The notes beneath the pieces are model-generated. The model was not told where the DNA came from. It searched no databases and saw nothing but the letters and a program-made list of their open reading frames with translations. A program made the translations under genes and the position numbers. From Planctobacterium sp965279005 (lineage in GTDB: Bacteria > Pseudomonadota > Gammaproteobacteria > Enterobacterales > Alteromonadaceae), in the NCBI GenBank assembly GCA_965279005.1, contig CBDIHK010000026.1, positions 558,001 to 622,000 on the forward strand: a stretch of 64,000 bases of DNA, read 5' to 3'. Each line of letters starts with the position of its first letter. The stretch's first letter is position 1. Of this stretch, positions 1-9,645 are shown piece after piece.

Positions 1-164
1 ATGATCTCATAAATGAGGGCTTTAACTTCTTTGTCATCCATGGGCGGAATATTGAGTTTGCGCATATCACCATCCACCCGTATGACGGGGGGCATGCCCG
101 CAGACAAGTGCAAGTCGGAGGCTTTGTTCTTGACACTAAAAGCTAAAAGTTCGGTAATATCCAT
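1..164 (-). CDS. pilT: Type IV pilus retraction ATPase PilT (5' part only)
   Basis: The minus strand from the ATG at 162-164 reads MDITELLAFSVKNKASDLHL, then SAGMPPVIRVDGDMRKLNIP, which is the conserved N-terminal PAS-like domain of PilT ATPases. These power retraction of type IV pili at the inner membrane. Only about 54 codons are present; the Walker motifs lie outside the window. It is divergent from yggS with a 36-bp gap, the arrangement common in gammaproteobacteria (pilT | yggS-proC-yggT). PilU is the main alternative, but the N-terminus fits PilT better. Confidence 0.9.
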   Translation of the reverse strand, partial: MDITELLAFSVKNKASDLHLSAGMPPVIRVDGDMRKLNIPPMDDKEVKALIYEI

Positions 165-200
165 AGCGACACATCCAAGTCAGAAAATTTATTTGCTTAT

Positions 201-890
201 ATGAAAACAACAATAGCAGAACGATTGAATTTAGCACTGGAAACTGTGCAAAGCGCCGTGCGTTGTGCTAATCGCCCAGCAGGTTCAGTGCGCTTATTGG
301 CGGTAAGCAAAACCAAACCTGTAGACATGGTCAAGGACGCTTACGCCGCGGGGCAGCGCGCTTTTGGTGAAAATTACGTACAAGAAGGCATTGCAAAAAT
401 CCAAACCTTATCGGAGCTAGACGATATCGAATGGCATTTAATCGGGCCTTTGCAATCGAATAAATGCAAACCGGTTGCGGAACATTTTGATTGGGTGCAA
501 TCGGTGGATAGGTTAAAAGTTGCCAAACGACTGAGCGACAACCGGCCAGCAGGCAAACCTGCGTTAAACCTGTGCCTGCAAGTGAATATCAGTGCAGAGG
601 GCAGCAAATCAGGTGTCACCTTGCCAGAGCTGCCGGCTTTGGCTGAACAAGTAGCTGCCCTGCCTAATATCCGCTTACGCGGTATCATGGCGATACCTAG
701 TAACACCCAAGATTCTGACAAATTGGTTGCGGAATTTGCTGCAATGCGGGGTGCCTTTGCTAAACTGCAACAGCAATATGACAGCATTGATACACTATCA
801 ATGGGAATGAGTGCAGATATGGCCACTGCCATCGCCCAAGGCAGCACCATGGTGCGGGTAGGTACCGCCATATTTGGCAAACGTAATTAA
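201..890 (+). CDS. yggS: YggS/PROSC-family PLP homeostasis protein
   Basis: A 229-aa single-domain PLP-binding protein of the alanine racemase N-terminal fold, close to the usual length of about 230 aa. The lysine in LLAVSKTKP (K37) corresponds to the PLP-binding lysine of E. coli YggS. GENYVQE and the C-terminal SMGMSADM and GSTMVRVGTAIFG segments are the phosphate-binding family signatures. The family buffers free pyridoxal phosphate and has no catalytic activity of its own. It is first in a co-directional set with proC, yggT, the DUF4426 gene and csaA. Confidence 0.96.
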   Translation: MKTTIAERLNLALETVQSAVRCANRPAGSVRLLAVSKTKPVDMVKDAYAAGQRAFGENYVQEGIAKIQTLSELDDIEWHLIGPLQSNKCKPVAEHFDWVQSVDRLKVAKRLSDNRPAGKPALNLCLQVNISAEGSKSGVTLPELPALAEQVAALPNIRLRGIMAIPSNTQDSDKLVAEFAAMRGAFAKLQQQYDSIDTLSMGMSADMATAIAQGSTMVRVGTAIFGKRN

Positions 891-900
891 GGATTTTTCC

Positions 901-1722
901 GTGCAAGCACAAACAATTGCATTCATCGGTGCCGGTAATATGAGCCGCGCCATCATTTCAGGCCTAGTACAGCAGGGCTATGACCCCAAAGCCATCATGG
1001 CTAGCAACCCAAGTGCAGGCAAGCTGCAGGATCTCGCGAGTGAGTTTTCAATCCAAACCACCCAGGACAACAATGAAGCCATCGCCTTTGCCGATAATAT
1101 TGTCTTAGCAGTCAAACCCCAATTAATGGCAGAGGTCTGTGCTGGCTTTGATAAAGATCTGGCATTGGCTGAAAAGTTGTACATATCAGTTGCAGCGGGC
1201 ATTAAGGTAGAACGCCTGCAAGAAATGCTGGGGTTTGCCGCCGCATTGGTGCGCACCATGCCCAATACTCCTTGTGCGTTGGGCAAAGGCATGACCGGCC
1301 TATTTGCTTCGCCACAGGTAAATGGCCAGCAAAAAGCATTTGCGCAAAATTTGTTAGCCCATACTGGCGAAACCCTTTGGGTAGATAACGAAGCCATGAT
1401 AGATGCGGTGATTGCCGCAGCTGGCAGCAGCCCTGCTTACTTTTTCCTGTTTCTAGAAGCAATGCAGGCGAAGGCAGAAGAGCTTGGATTCGACAAAAAC
1501 GACGCCCGCCTTCTTGTACAGCAAGCCATGTTAGGCGCGGCAGAAATGGTTTGTCACAACCCAGGGCTTGAATTATCGCAGCTGCGCGCCCAAGTCACCT
1601 CTAAAGGTGGCACCACTGCAAAAGCCATTGAACACTTTCATGACCAAGGTTTGTCGGAGATCGTCGCGGGTGCTATGCAAGCTGCGGTTGGCCGGGCAGA
1701 CGAAATGTCACAACAATTTTAG
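901..1722 (+). CDS. proC: Pyrroline-5-carboxylate reductase ProC
   Basis: Reduces pyrroline-5-carboxylate to proline with NAD(P)H in the cytosol. The N-terminal Rossmann motif is IAFIGAGNMSRAI. AVKPQLM, VRTMPNTPCALGKGMT and the C-terminal TSKGGTTAKAIE are ProC signatures. I chose the GTG at 901, preceded by AAGGA at 889-893, giving 273 aa against about 269 in E. coli. A TTG at 874 inside yggS would add nine residues before the nucleotide-binding strand and has no better ribosome site. The gene begins 10 bp after the yggS stop. Confidence 0.96.
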   Translation: MQAQTIAFIGAGNMSRAIISGLVQQGYDPKAIMASNPSAGKLQDLASEFSIQTTQDNNEAIAFADNIVLAVKPQLMAEVCAGFDKDLALAEKLYISVAAGIKVERLQEMLGFAAALVRTMPNTPCALGKGMTGLFASPQVNGQQKAFAQNLLAHTGETLWVDNEAMIDAVIAAAGSSPAYFFLFLEAMQAKAEELGFDKNDARLLVQQAMLGAAEMVCHNPGLELSQLRAQVTSKGGTTAKAIEHFHDQGLSEIVAGAMQAAVGRADEMSQQF

Positions 1723-1730
1723 GATCCGTA

Positions 1731-2279
1731 ATGACAGCAACACATTTTTTAATCGGCACCCTATTTGACCTGTATTTAATGGTGGTCCTACTGCGGCTCT
1801 GGCTACAGCTGGCGCGCGCCGATTTCTACAATCCCTTTAGCCAGTTTGTAGTAAAGGCAACCCACCCTATTGTGGGTCCTCTGCGCCGCTTTATACCAGC
1901 TATCGGTTCTTTTGATACAGCCACCTTCGTTTTGGCGTTGCTTGTGGCCATGCTAAAAATCACTGTGATGAACTTCATTTCTGGTGTCGCCGAGTTTAAT
2001 TTTGCAGTGATGTTCATTGGCGCGGTGGCGGTATTAATAAAAGAAGCCTTTTCCATTATGTTTTGGGTACTGGTGATCCGGGCGATCCTTAGCTGGGTCA
2101 GCCAAGGGGGTTACAATCCTATTGAGGGTGTTTTACATCAGCTTACTGAACCTATGTTGCGGCCTATCCGCAAGATCATCCCGCCCATGGGAGGCCTGGA
2201 TCTTTCGGTGCTGTTTGCCTTAATCGGGCTGCAGTTCCTGCAGTTCTTGTTCCAAGACCTGATGAGGGCAGTGTTTTAA
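1731..2279 (+). CDS. yggT: YggT family integral membrane protein
   Basis: A 182-aa hydrophobic protein built from two YGGT repeats, each ending in the recurring amphipathic segment (PLRRFIPAIG near residue 57 and PIRKIIPPMGGLDLS near residue 147) after a pair of membrane spans. The family is linked to osmotic tolerance in E. coli and to membrane or division-plane organisation in other phyla, but its mechanism is unsettled. It starts 8 bp after proC and overlaps the next gene through TAATG, so the two are probably translationally coupled. Confidence 0.93.
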   Translation: MTATHFLIGTLFDLYLMVVLLRLWLQLARADFYNPFSQFVVKATHPIVGPLRRFIPAIGSFDTATFVLALLVAMLKITVMNFISGVAEFNFAVMFIGAVAVLIKEAFSIMFWVLVIRAILSWVSQGGYNPIEGVLHQLTEPMLRPIRKIIPPMGGLDLSVLFALIGLQFLQFLFQDLMRAVF

Positions 2280-2713
2280 TGTCTAAGACAAAATGTTCTG
2301 TATTCTTCGTAGCGCTGTGTTGGCTCTTAGGCGCAAGCACAGCTCAAGCCGCCCAATACAAAACGCTAGGCGACTGGGATGTGCACTATATTGTGTTCAA
2401 TACCAGTTTCCTCGAACCTGAAATCGCCCGCGCCTACCAGATCCAGCGCAGCAAATTCCAGGGGTTGGTGAATATTTCGGTGCTTAATAGCAGCGACCAA
2501 AAAGCGCAAAACGTGGCCTTGTCGGGCACTGCCACCAATTTATTGGGCACGGTGCGGCAACTGAATTTTCGGCAAGTCGTAGACGGTGATGCTATCTACT
2601 ACCTAGCAACCATTCCCTTTAGAGATATGGAGGACTACCGCTTTAGTGTCGATATACGTCGTGGAAATGAAGTTCAGACCCTTAAATTCAGGCACCAGTT
2701 TTACTCGGACTAA
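2279..2713 (+). CDS. DUF4426 exported protein
   Basis: A 144-aa protein with a cleavable signal peptide (charged MSKTK, hydrophobic core, cleavage near AQAA at residues 22-25) and a beta-rich mature part beginning YKTLGDWDVHYIVFNTSFLEPEIA. This WDVHY...FNTSFL...IA pattern is the DUF4426 signature. Genes of this family usually follow yggT in Vibrio and Alteromonas. The mature protein is expected in the periplasm. No catalytic motif is visible and the function is unknown. Confidence 0.88.
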   Translation: MSKTKCSVFFVALCWLLGASTAQAAQYKTLGDWDVHYIVFNTSFLEPEIARAYQIQRSKFQGLVNISVLNSSDQKAQNVALSGTATNLLGTVRQLNFRQVVDGDAIYYLATIPFRDMEDYRFSVDIRRGNEVQTLKFRHQFYSD

Positions 2714-2734
2714 AAGCAAGCAGAAGGATGGTTC

Positions 2735-3076
2735 ATGAGTAACGAGATTACCTGGCAAGACTTTGAAAAAGTGGACATCCGGCTCGGCACGATAGTCAAG
2801 GCGATGGATTTACCCGAAGCGCGCAAGCCTGCCTATATCGTGCATGTAGACTTTGGGCCTGAACTCGGCGTTAAAAAATCCAGCGCCCAGATTACGGATC
2901 TTTATTCGAAAGAGCAGTTGCTAGGCAAACAGGTCATGGCCGTGGTTAACTTCCCACCAAAACAAATCGGCCCAATCATGTCTGAATGCCTGGTGACGGG
3001 CTTTCATCGCGAAGACGGTGCGGTGGCATTGGCAACGGTTGATTTACCCGCCCCGAACGGCACCAGACTACTCTGA
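2735..3076 (+). CDS. csaA: CsaA-type tRNA-binding domain protein
   Basis: A 113-aa stand-alone OB-fold tRNA-binding domain. DFEKVDIRLGTIVKA, KKSSAQIT and VMAVVNFPPKQIGPIMSECLVTG match Bacillus CsaA and E. coli YgjH along their whole length. Proteins of this family dimerise and bind tRNA; a secretion chaperone role has been proposed for CsaA. AAGGATGG lies just upstream of the ATG. It is the last gene of the yggS-led set and converges on the TPR-sulfotransferase gene with only 6 bp between the stop codons. Confidence 0.92.
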   Translation: MSNEITWQDFEKVDIRLGTIVKAMDLPEARKPAYIVHVDFGPELGVKKSSAQITDLYSKEQLLGKQVMAVVNFPPKQIGPIMSECLVTGFHREDGAVALATVDLPAPNGTRLL

Positions 3077-3082
3077 TGGTGA

Positions 3083-5026
3083 CTAGCCCGGCTGCAATAC
3101 CGCTTTAAGCTCTTGCAAGTAGGGCTCAAAGTGCCGCCATTGCGCTAAACCATCACGATAAATAGGCTGCCTTACTTGTTCTGAGCTAGGCGTTTTGACC
3201 GTGCGCTTAGTTTTATGGAACTCAACACAAGCCTGCTCGAACGGCAATCCACAATATTCAAGAAGCCTACAAACTTGGCCCTCCAAGTCGTCAATCACAT
3301 CTTCATGCTGCACCCGGAGTACAGCTCCTGGCAACACTTCATCCCAATGTGCCATCATGTTTAAATAGGCTTGATAGTAGCGACCCAGGCTTTCCAGGCT
3401 ATAGCTAAACTCCTGCCCCTCACCAAACAATTGTTTAAAGTTGCTAAAGCAGCAGGCCATGGGTTCGCGCCTGGCGTCGATAATTTTGGCGTTAGGCAAG
3501 ATCAGTTTAATCAGGCCGATATGCACAAAATTATTGGGCATTTTATCAATAAAAAAGGGCGCAGTTCGCCGGTACACCTGTGTTTCTTGCAGGTACTGCT
3601 GGCCAAAGCTCTGGAAGTAACAGGGCTCCAGCTGTCCCAGGAGCTCTGGGTAACGATTTTGCTGTCCGCGTAAGCGCGACACTAGGCCAAGGATATTGTG
3701 TAGCTCCATGGTGCCGTCCACCATTGGGTGCGAAGCCAGTATTTGTTCCAATAAGGTAGAGCCTGAACGCGGTAGGCCAAGGATAAATATCGGATCAGGT
3801 GCAGGTTCACCCGCAGCGCCAAGCTGGTCAAACAAGGATTTAGGACAATGCTCGATTTGCGCCTGCACTTGCTTTTCAATGAATTCGGGCTGGTAACCTA
3901 GGCTCTGCTGTTTGAGGGCATTGCCCTGGGCGTACAAATCAAATGACTCGGCGTAGTCGCCTGCGTCCTCGTAGGCTTTGCCTAAGGCAAACAGCATATG
4001 GATGCGATCATCCAAGGCCAGTGCAGGGTCTTGGCTGCACTGGCGCATCTGTGCCATTTCCTGGCCGGTAAACTGGTAGGTTTTGGTATTGGCCAGGCTC
4101 CAAAACGCATCGCCAAAATCAGCTTTGTAATGGTATGCCTGTTGGTAGGCCTGGATGGCGGCGGGCAGATCGCCCGCAGCTTTTTGGGCATGGCCTAACA
4201 ATAGTTGGATACCGGGTTGGTCGGGGTTGCCCTGCAGCAGTTCCTGGTACTGTGCTATGGCTTGCCCAACCTGCCCGATCCCCACCAAGGCGCTGGCCCT
4301 TGCTGATAGCAACGGTGCGCTGCCGGGAGCGCCCTGCAGCAGCTTTTCAGCCAATTTATATGCCTGCTCAAACTTGCCCATTTTTGACAGCAGCTTTAGG
4401 TAAGCCATGCCGGCGGCCGCGTGATCCGGGTAAAGCTCAAGGCAGCTTTCCAATAAAAACTCGGCCTCACCATAAACTTTCAACTGGATCCCAATCTCAG
4501 CCAGCAACAACAGAGCCTCGGCATCGTGCTTGTGCTGTTGCAAATAGTGCCTACAAACCTGGTCAGCCTTGTGCAGCTCACTTTCATGCATAAGATCCCG
4601 CGCCCCCAAAATTGGGGCAGGCAACCCCGATAAATAAGCAACTTGGCTGCTGGCTAATTTAGCCGCTTCGCCATTGCCCATTTGCCGGTATAGCTTCTCC
4701 AGCTCCCGCCAGCTGGACAATAGCGCCGGGTTGAGCTGCACAGCCTTATAAAACGCCATAGCGGTTTCCTTTGGCTGCCCAAGTTCCCGGTAGCAATAAG
4801 CCACTTCCTGGAAAGCACGGGCATGACTGGGCTGGGCTTTGCTAAGCTGCAGGGCAGTGCTTAGCGCCAATAGCAATTGTTTATCCAGCCGCAACGCGAC
4901 AGCCAGCAGATATTGGGTATCCACCTGTTCTTTTTCCGATGGCGACCGTCCCAACGTCTCTTGGGCGAGCTTGATCGCTCGCTTGAACTGGGCCTGGGCG
5001 ATTGCTTGTTTGATATTTTGATTCAT
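3083..5026 (-). CDS. TPR-repeat sulfotransferase (first of two)
   Basis: A 647-aa two-part protein. Residues 1 to about 380 are helical TPR repeats (for example EVAYCYRELGQPKETAMAFY). The C-terminal part holds a sulfotransferase domain whose PAPS 5'-phosphate loop is FILGLPRSGSTLLEQ near residue 412, followed by the HP..DGTMELHNI segment. No signal peptide is present, so it should be cytosolic. The family transfers sulfate from PAPS to an acceptor unknown here; the loop resembles that of tyrosylprotein sulfotransferases. It sits 141 bp downstream of a TonB-dependent receptor on the same strand, an arrangement echoed at 49592-58779. Confidence 0.88.
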   Translation of the reverse strand: MNQNIKQAIAQAQFKRAIKLAQETLGRSPSEKEQVDTQYLLAVALRLDKQLLLALSTALQLSKAQPSHARAFQEVAYCYRELGQPKETAMAFYKAVQLNPALLSSWRELEKLYRQMGNGEAAKLASSQVAYLSGLPAPILGARDLMHESELHKADQVCRHYLQQHKHDAEALLLLAEIGIQLKVYGEAEFLLESCLELYPDHAAAGMAYLKLLSKMGKFEQAYKLAEKLLQGAPGSAPLLSARASALVGIGQVGQAIAQYQELLQGNPDQPGIQLLLGHAQKAAGDLPAAIQAYQQAYHYKADFGDAFWSLANTKTYQFTGQEMAQMRQCSQDPALALDDRIHMLFALGKAYEDAGDYAESFDLYAQGNALKQQSLGYQPEFIEKQVQAQIEHCPKSLFDQLGAAGEPAPDPIFILGLPRSGSTLLEQILASHPMVDGTMELHNILGLVSRLRGQQNRYPELLGQLEPCYFQSFGQQYLQETQVYRRTAPFFIDKMPNNFVHIGLIKLILPNAKIIDARREPMACCFSNFKQLFGEGQEFSYSLESLGRYYQAYLNMMAHWDEVLPGAVLRVQHEDVIDDLEGQVCRLLEYCGLPFEQACVEFHKTKRTVKTPSSEQVRQPIYRDGLAQWRHFEPYLQELKAVLQPG

Positions 5027-5167
5027 TTTAACGGTAAAAAGGTGCCATCAGTTGCAGTGTGGGCATGCCAGCATTTAATGGTAGCGGCTAATATAAAAAA
5101 GGCTGGCCTGTGCGCCTGCCCTCGGAGCTTCTACCTGTTCTAATTCGAATTATCCAAAGTACTTGCT

Positions 5168-7832
5168 TTAGAAGAAATCGTAAGACAACCTCAAGCCAAC
5201 CGTCCTTGGCCTATTGGTCACCACTTTCGGGGTAAACTGTTGGTTATCAATGTACAACACCGCGTTTTCATCGGTGAGGTTGTCGATGTACAACTCGGCC
5301 TTCCAATCATCCTTAGCCAAGCCGAAAGCCAAATTGGCGATTACGTAACTGTCTTGCACATAACGGCCACCTTTGAAGGTATTGCCGTTGCTGTCGCTGT
5401 AAGTTACGCCCTGGTATACAGCAGCTTCATCCTGGATGCTCAAGCCCGTGCCTGTACCATAGACCAGGCGGATGGTGTCTTCCAGCACATAGGCATCCAT
5501 CTTCATGCTGGCCAGGCGATCCCCGGTATAGGCGATTGAACCATTAACGTAAGCTGTTAGGCCGTTGTCCAGCTCGTGGTAGTAGCGCGCCCTCAAGTTT
5601 CCAGAAAAGTCAGCAGAATAAGGTAGCTCGTTGCCAACGCCAGGTGCGATACCTTCCAACTCAGGGTTGATCCGGGTCAATTCGGTATCCAGCATGCTGA
5701 AGGAAGCATCGACAATCAAGTTGTCCGTGGCAAGCCAGGTTAGATCGGCATCAATACCGCGGATTTCTGCATCTCCAACATTGTCGGTAAAGACCAAGAA
5801 ACTAATATTGGTCGGGTCAAAGCGCGAGGTCTGCAAGTCAGTAATCTCAGAAAAATAAGCCGTGGCATTAATCCTTAAAATACCATCCAGGAAATCACCT
5901 TTAATACCCAGCTCATAGTTGTCCAAGGTATCGGTAAGTGAATACACTGGGATGCGGAAGCCTTCGAAGGCACCGGCCTGGTTGGTTGCCTGGCCACCGC
6001 CCACCCGGTTGGTTACCGGTGGCCTAAAGCCTTCTGAATAAGTGGCGAACAATAGGACGTCAGCGGTGACTTTCCAGTCGATTGCAGCTTTTAGTATGGT
6101 ATCGTCCACCGTCAGGGTACCGCCATCATCCAACAAACCCACTTCTAGCTGGCCGTTGTTTATGGCTTCCTGGATCGAGGTGGGATCTTCACCTATAGCT
6201 TCTAGCTCAGCAGGATCCAGGCTACCAAAGGCCTTAACCCGGCGGCTTACGTCAACCGTTGTAGTCGAACCCTTGAAAATATCGTCAATTTCATACCAAC
6301 GGGCACCCAAGGTAGCAGTCACGGTATCGGTCAAGTCGTATTCCAACTGGCCAAATACTGCGATTTGGTCAATGGTATGGGTCACATCGTTGACAAAGCT
6401 GACTTCCGACTCGAAGGGGCCACCGTCACTGTTTATGCCCTCGGTGCCTACCAAGGTGCGCTGGAGGTCGGAAAAGAAGCCCAAGTCAGTGTTGCCTATC
6501 TTGAACTTACCAACTGTTGCCAGCTCTTGCTCGTCGATAAAGATACCGGCAGTAACACGCCATTCTTTGTCTGTTGGTGTGTTAAAACGGAATTCGTGGG
6601 TAAAGCGGGTGGTTTGGGTGTCTTCTTTGTAGAACTTGGTAGGATCCAAACAGCGCTCATCGGCGGGGGTTGCAGCTTCATAGTGGTTACATACATAGTA
6701 GGCAGCAAACAAACCACCGTTAGTGTAGCCGGTGTAATCGACGGTTGAATCGATATTGCGATCCAAATAACCACCGGTGTAGACCACCTCTAGTTGCTTT
6801 AAGCGGCCTTCCAAGGTCCAGCTAGTCAAGCCAAACTCGTCGGCGTTATCCTCAGGTACAAAGCGGTTGGTAGAACTTTCGCCTTCCAAGTTGGGGTCGT
6901 AGGCAAACACGCCTTCGGTTTCCAACGTTTGCTGGGTATGCTGCACCACCAATGACCAGTCGTCGTTAAACAAATAGGACATACCCAAGCGGGCGCCGGC
7001 ATAGGTGGCGTCGTTGAAATCATCCACTACCAAGGCATCGTTGACCGGCGCATCCACTGGTGTATTCGCCGGGTCGGTCAAGGGGCCGCCAGAAATTCGA
7101 TCAATTACTACAGCACTGCCGGTATAGCCGCCATTGCCTGGTTCATTTAAAATATTGTCAATCCAACCCGCCCTGATGGTCAGCGTATGCGGCCACACGG
7201 AATGCCAAATCGTCAGCTGCAGCGAAGTTTAAGAAGCCCTCCACCGTATTGCTCATTTCACCGCCTTTGGTGAAAGCAATGTTAGTATCAATGCCGGCGC
7301 TAAAACCACTGTGATCCGGCTTATTGGTAATTAAACGCACGGTACCCGACTGGGAGCTGGCACCAAACAGGGTACCTTGAGGTCCTGGCAATACTTCCAC
7401 CCGCTGTACATCGGTAGCAAAAATATCCAGGTTGCGCCCTTGCATTGAAACCGGCTGCTCATCCAAATAAAAGGCAACAGATGGTTGCAAAGCTTGCACA
7501 GATGAAACCGCAATATTGGTTTGATTTGTGGCAACACCCCGGATATAGATTTCGTTTTGGCCTGGTCCGGTTCCTTGGAATACCACATTGGGCAAAAACT
7601 CGACATAGTCCTGGAAGTTATCAACTCCCAAGTTTTCCAAAGCTTCACCATTGAGCGCTGTCACGGCAACCGGAATATCCTGGATTGATTCGCTGCGTTT
7701 GGTAGCCGTGACTTGGATGGTCTCTATCCTGGGGTCATCGGCGGCAATAGCACAGGCGTGCGGAACCACCAGGGCGGCGAAGACAGCACAGCCTATTTTA
7801 GATTTGTCAAATTTGGGATTAAGTGTGTTCAA
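5168..7832 (-). pseudogene. TonB-dependent receptor, one frameshift
   Basis: Read across one frame change this is an 887-aa outer-membrane receptor. It has a signal peptide (residues 1 to about 30), the TonB-box region IETIQVTATKRSESIQDIPV, a plug domain with YIRGVATNQ and VEVLPGPQGTLFG, and a long barrel ending in the aromatic ...LRLSYDFF expected for BAM insertion. The first 225 codons (7158-7832) and the rest (5168-about 7166) are in different frames. Removing one C from the CCC at 7167-7169 gives the natural join HQGGWIDNIL. The type resembles receptors for complex organic ligands rather than classical siderophore receptors. It is either a sequencing error or a recent inactivation. Confidence 0.85.
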
Positions 7833-8002
7833 CTCTGGGCTGAAATGATGTTTGCTTTTATTATTAAAAGATCAGATCAAATATCTGAAAAAGCAAATAA
7901 AATCTGCGACTTATGCTGGAAGCTAAGAACGGCCAAACGCAATTGACGTTTGGCCGCCTAAAATATACAAAAATTAATGAATTGAGCCAAACTAATACAG
8001 AA

Positions 8003-8779
8003 CTACTGGTTTTCCGCTCGGGTAAACACCAGTTCTTTACCTTTACTTAACTCTGCGCTGTAGCGATAGCCGCCCCAATCAAATCCTTGCAACTGGCTCA
8101 CTTCAGACACTTGTTGCTGGATAATATAGCGCGCCATCATACCCCTGGCCTTTTTGGCAAAGAAGCTGATCACCTTGTACTGGCCGTTTTTCTGGTCTTT
8201 AAACACTGGCGTATAGACCTCAGCCTTGAGTTTCTTCAGCTGTACTGACTTGAAATACTCGTTGGATGCCAGGTTGACCACCACATTATCGCCCTGGCCT
8301 GCCAAGGCTGTGTTTAGGTTCTTGGTGATCCTATCACCCCAAAACTGGTACAGGTTATCGCCGCGTCGGGTAGCCAACTTGGTGCCCATTTCCAGCCGGT
8401 ATGGCTGCATCAAATCAAGGGGCTTCAATACACCGTACAAGCCAGATAAGATCCGCAGGTGGGATTGGGCGAAATCCAGCTCAGCTTGATCCATGGTATT
8501 GGCGTCTAACCCCACATATACATCACCATTAAAGGCAAGCACAGCTTGTTTGGCATTGTCTTGGGTGAATGGTGGCTGCCAGCTTTGGTAACGCTCGACA
8601 TTCAAATGGGCAAGCTTATCGCTAATATGCATCAAAGAAGCAACGTCCTGCGGAGCGAGCTTTTTACAATATTTAATGAGTTTTTCCGCTTCATCCAACA
8701 TTTCTGGCTGCGAAAATGCGTCGGTGATAGGTTGGCTGTCATAATCTAAATTTTTGGCGGGGGAAATAACGACTAACAT
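8003..8779 (-). CDS. yaaA: Peroxide stress protein YaaA
   Basis: A 258-aa UPF0246/YaaA protein, the usual length. The start MLVVISPAKNLDYDS and internal LSGLYGVLKPLDLMQPYRLEMGT-type signatures are diagnostic. In E. coli YaaA limits free intracellular iron during hydrogen peroxide stress and binds DNA. The gene stands alone on the minus strand between the TonB receptor and the macrodomain gene. Confidence 0.96.
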   Translation of the reverse strand: MLVVISPAKNLDYDSQPITDAFSQPEMLDEAEKLIKYCKKLAPQDVASLMHISDKLAHLNVERYQSWQPPFTQDNAKQAVLAFNGDVYVGLDANTMDQAELDFAQSHLRILSGLYGVLKPLDLMQPYRLEMGTKLATRRGDNLYQFWGDRITKNLNTALAGQGDNVVVNLASNEYFKSVQLKKLKAEVYTPVFKDQKNGQYKVISFFAKKARGMMARYIIQQQVSEVSQLQGFDWGGYRYSAELSKGKELVFTRAENQ

Positions 8780-8920
8780 ATGCCCTCAGTCCTGTTTTTT
8801 TGCGGCGCAACTATACCTGGCGCGGCATGTCTTATCCACTTTGAATTAATACTCATGTACTGGGCGTTGTTACGTCAATTCCCAGCCTGCGAGTAAATAT
8901 GTTGCTATCAATACTGTAAA

Positions 8921-9442
8921 TTAATGCACTTGGATTTTTTGTAGGGCAGTTAAATAATGTTGGTATAGGGTATCGTCAAAGGCACAAAAGATGACTTTGC
9001 GCAGGTGGTTGCAGCTTGCGACGGTTTCGGCCACTGTTTGCACGGCGATATCGCAGGCTTGCTGCAAAGGATAACCAAACACACCGCAACTAATGGCAGG
9101 AAACGCAATACTGCGGATTTCGGACTGTTCCGCCAACAGCAGGCTGTTGTGATAACACTGGCGCAATAGCTCAGGTTCACCTCTATTGCCACCATGCCAA
9201 ACAGGCCCCACTGTATGGATGACAAATTTTGCCGGCAACAAATAGCCAGCGGTGAGTTTCGCCTGGCCAGTATCACAGCCGCCCAAGCTCCGGCACTCTT
9301 GCAGTAGCCCCGGGCCAGCGGCCCTGTGTATTGCGCCATCGACGCCTCCGCCCCCCAGCAACGAAGGTTTCGCTGCATTGACAATCGCATCCACTTTTAA
9401 TGTCGTAATATCGTCTTGGATTAGGGTCATTTTTGCAGTCAT
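8921..9442 (-). CDS. Macrodomain protein (O-acetyl-ADP-ribose deacetylase type)
   Basis: A 173-aa macrodomain of the YmdB/MacroD class. The ADP-ribose binding loops are DAIVNAAKPSLLGGGGVDGAIHRAAG (residues about 14-39, with the Asn and the GGGGVDGAIH loop) and AFPAISCGVFGYPLQQA (about 114-130). This class hydrolyses O-acetyl-ADP-ribose and removes mono-ADP-ribose from acidic residues. It is monocistronic and divergent from talB. An inverted repeat lies 23 bp upstream of its start. I do not assign ymdB because several paralogous subfamilies share these motifs. Confidence 0.93.
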   Translation of the reverse strand: MTAKMTLIQDDITTLKVDAIVNAAKPSLLGGGGVDGAIHRAAGPGLLQECRSLGGCDTGQAKLTAGYLLPAKFVIHTVGPVWHGGNRGEPELLRQCYHNSLLLAEQSEIRSIAFPAISCGVFGYPLQQACDIAVQTVAETVASCNHLRKVIFCAFDDTLYQHYLTALQKIQVH

Positions 9443-9464
9443 AGCGCGTGAGTTAGTAGCCTTT

Positions 9465-9483
9465 GTATACCTGGATGGTATAC
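9465..9483. repeat. Inverted repeat between macrodomain gene and talB
   Basis: GTATACC-TGGAT-GGTATAC is a perfect 7-bp inverted repeat with a 5-bp spacer. It lies 23 bp upstream of the macrodomain start codon, a position suited to an operator. The cognate regulator is not identifiable from the window. Confidence 0.5.
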
Positions 9484-9645
9484 CCTTACCCCCATTACCA
9501 CAAACTCAGGAATGGTTTGCTTAGAGCAGTTCATGTTTTGGTCACATTACTAGTTTAGCGTTGATAAGAAAACGTTTAAAAGTTAACACACACCATTCCT
9601 TTCCCTTGGTAACCCTGATTTGCTTAGCACAATATTGAGGAAACT

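Noticed and set aside
4135..4593. 152-codon plus-strand frame inside the first TPR-sulfotransferase gene
   Set aside because: It is a shadow of the TPR coding region. The composition is that of an antisense frame and there is no ribosome site.
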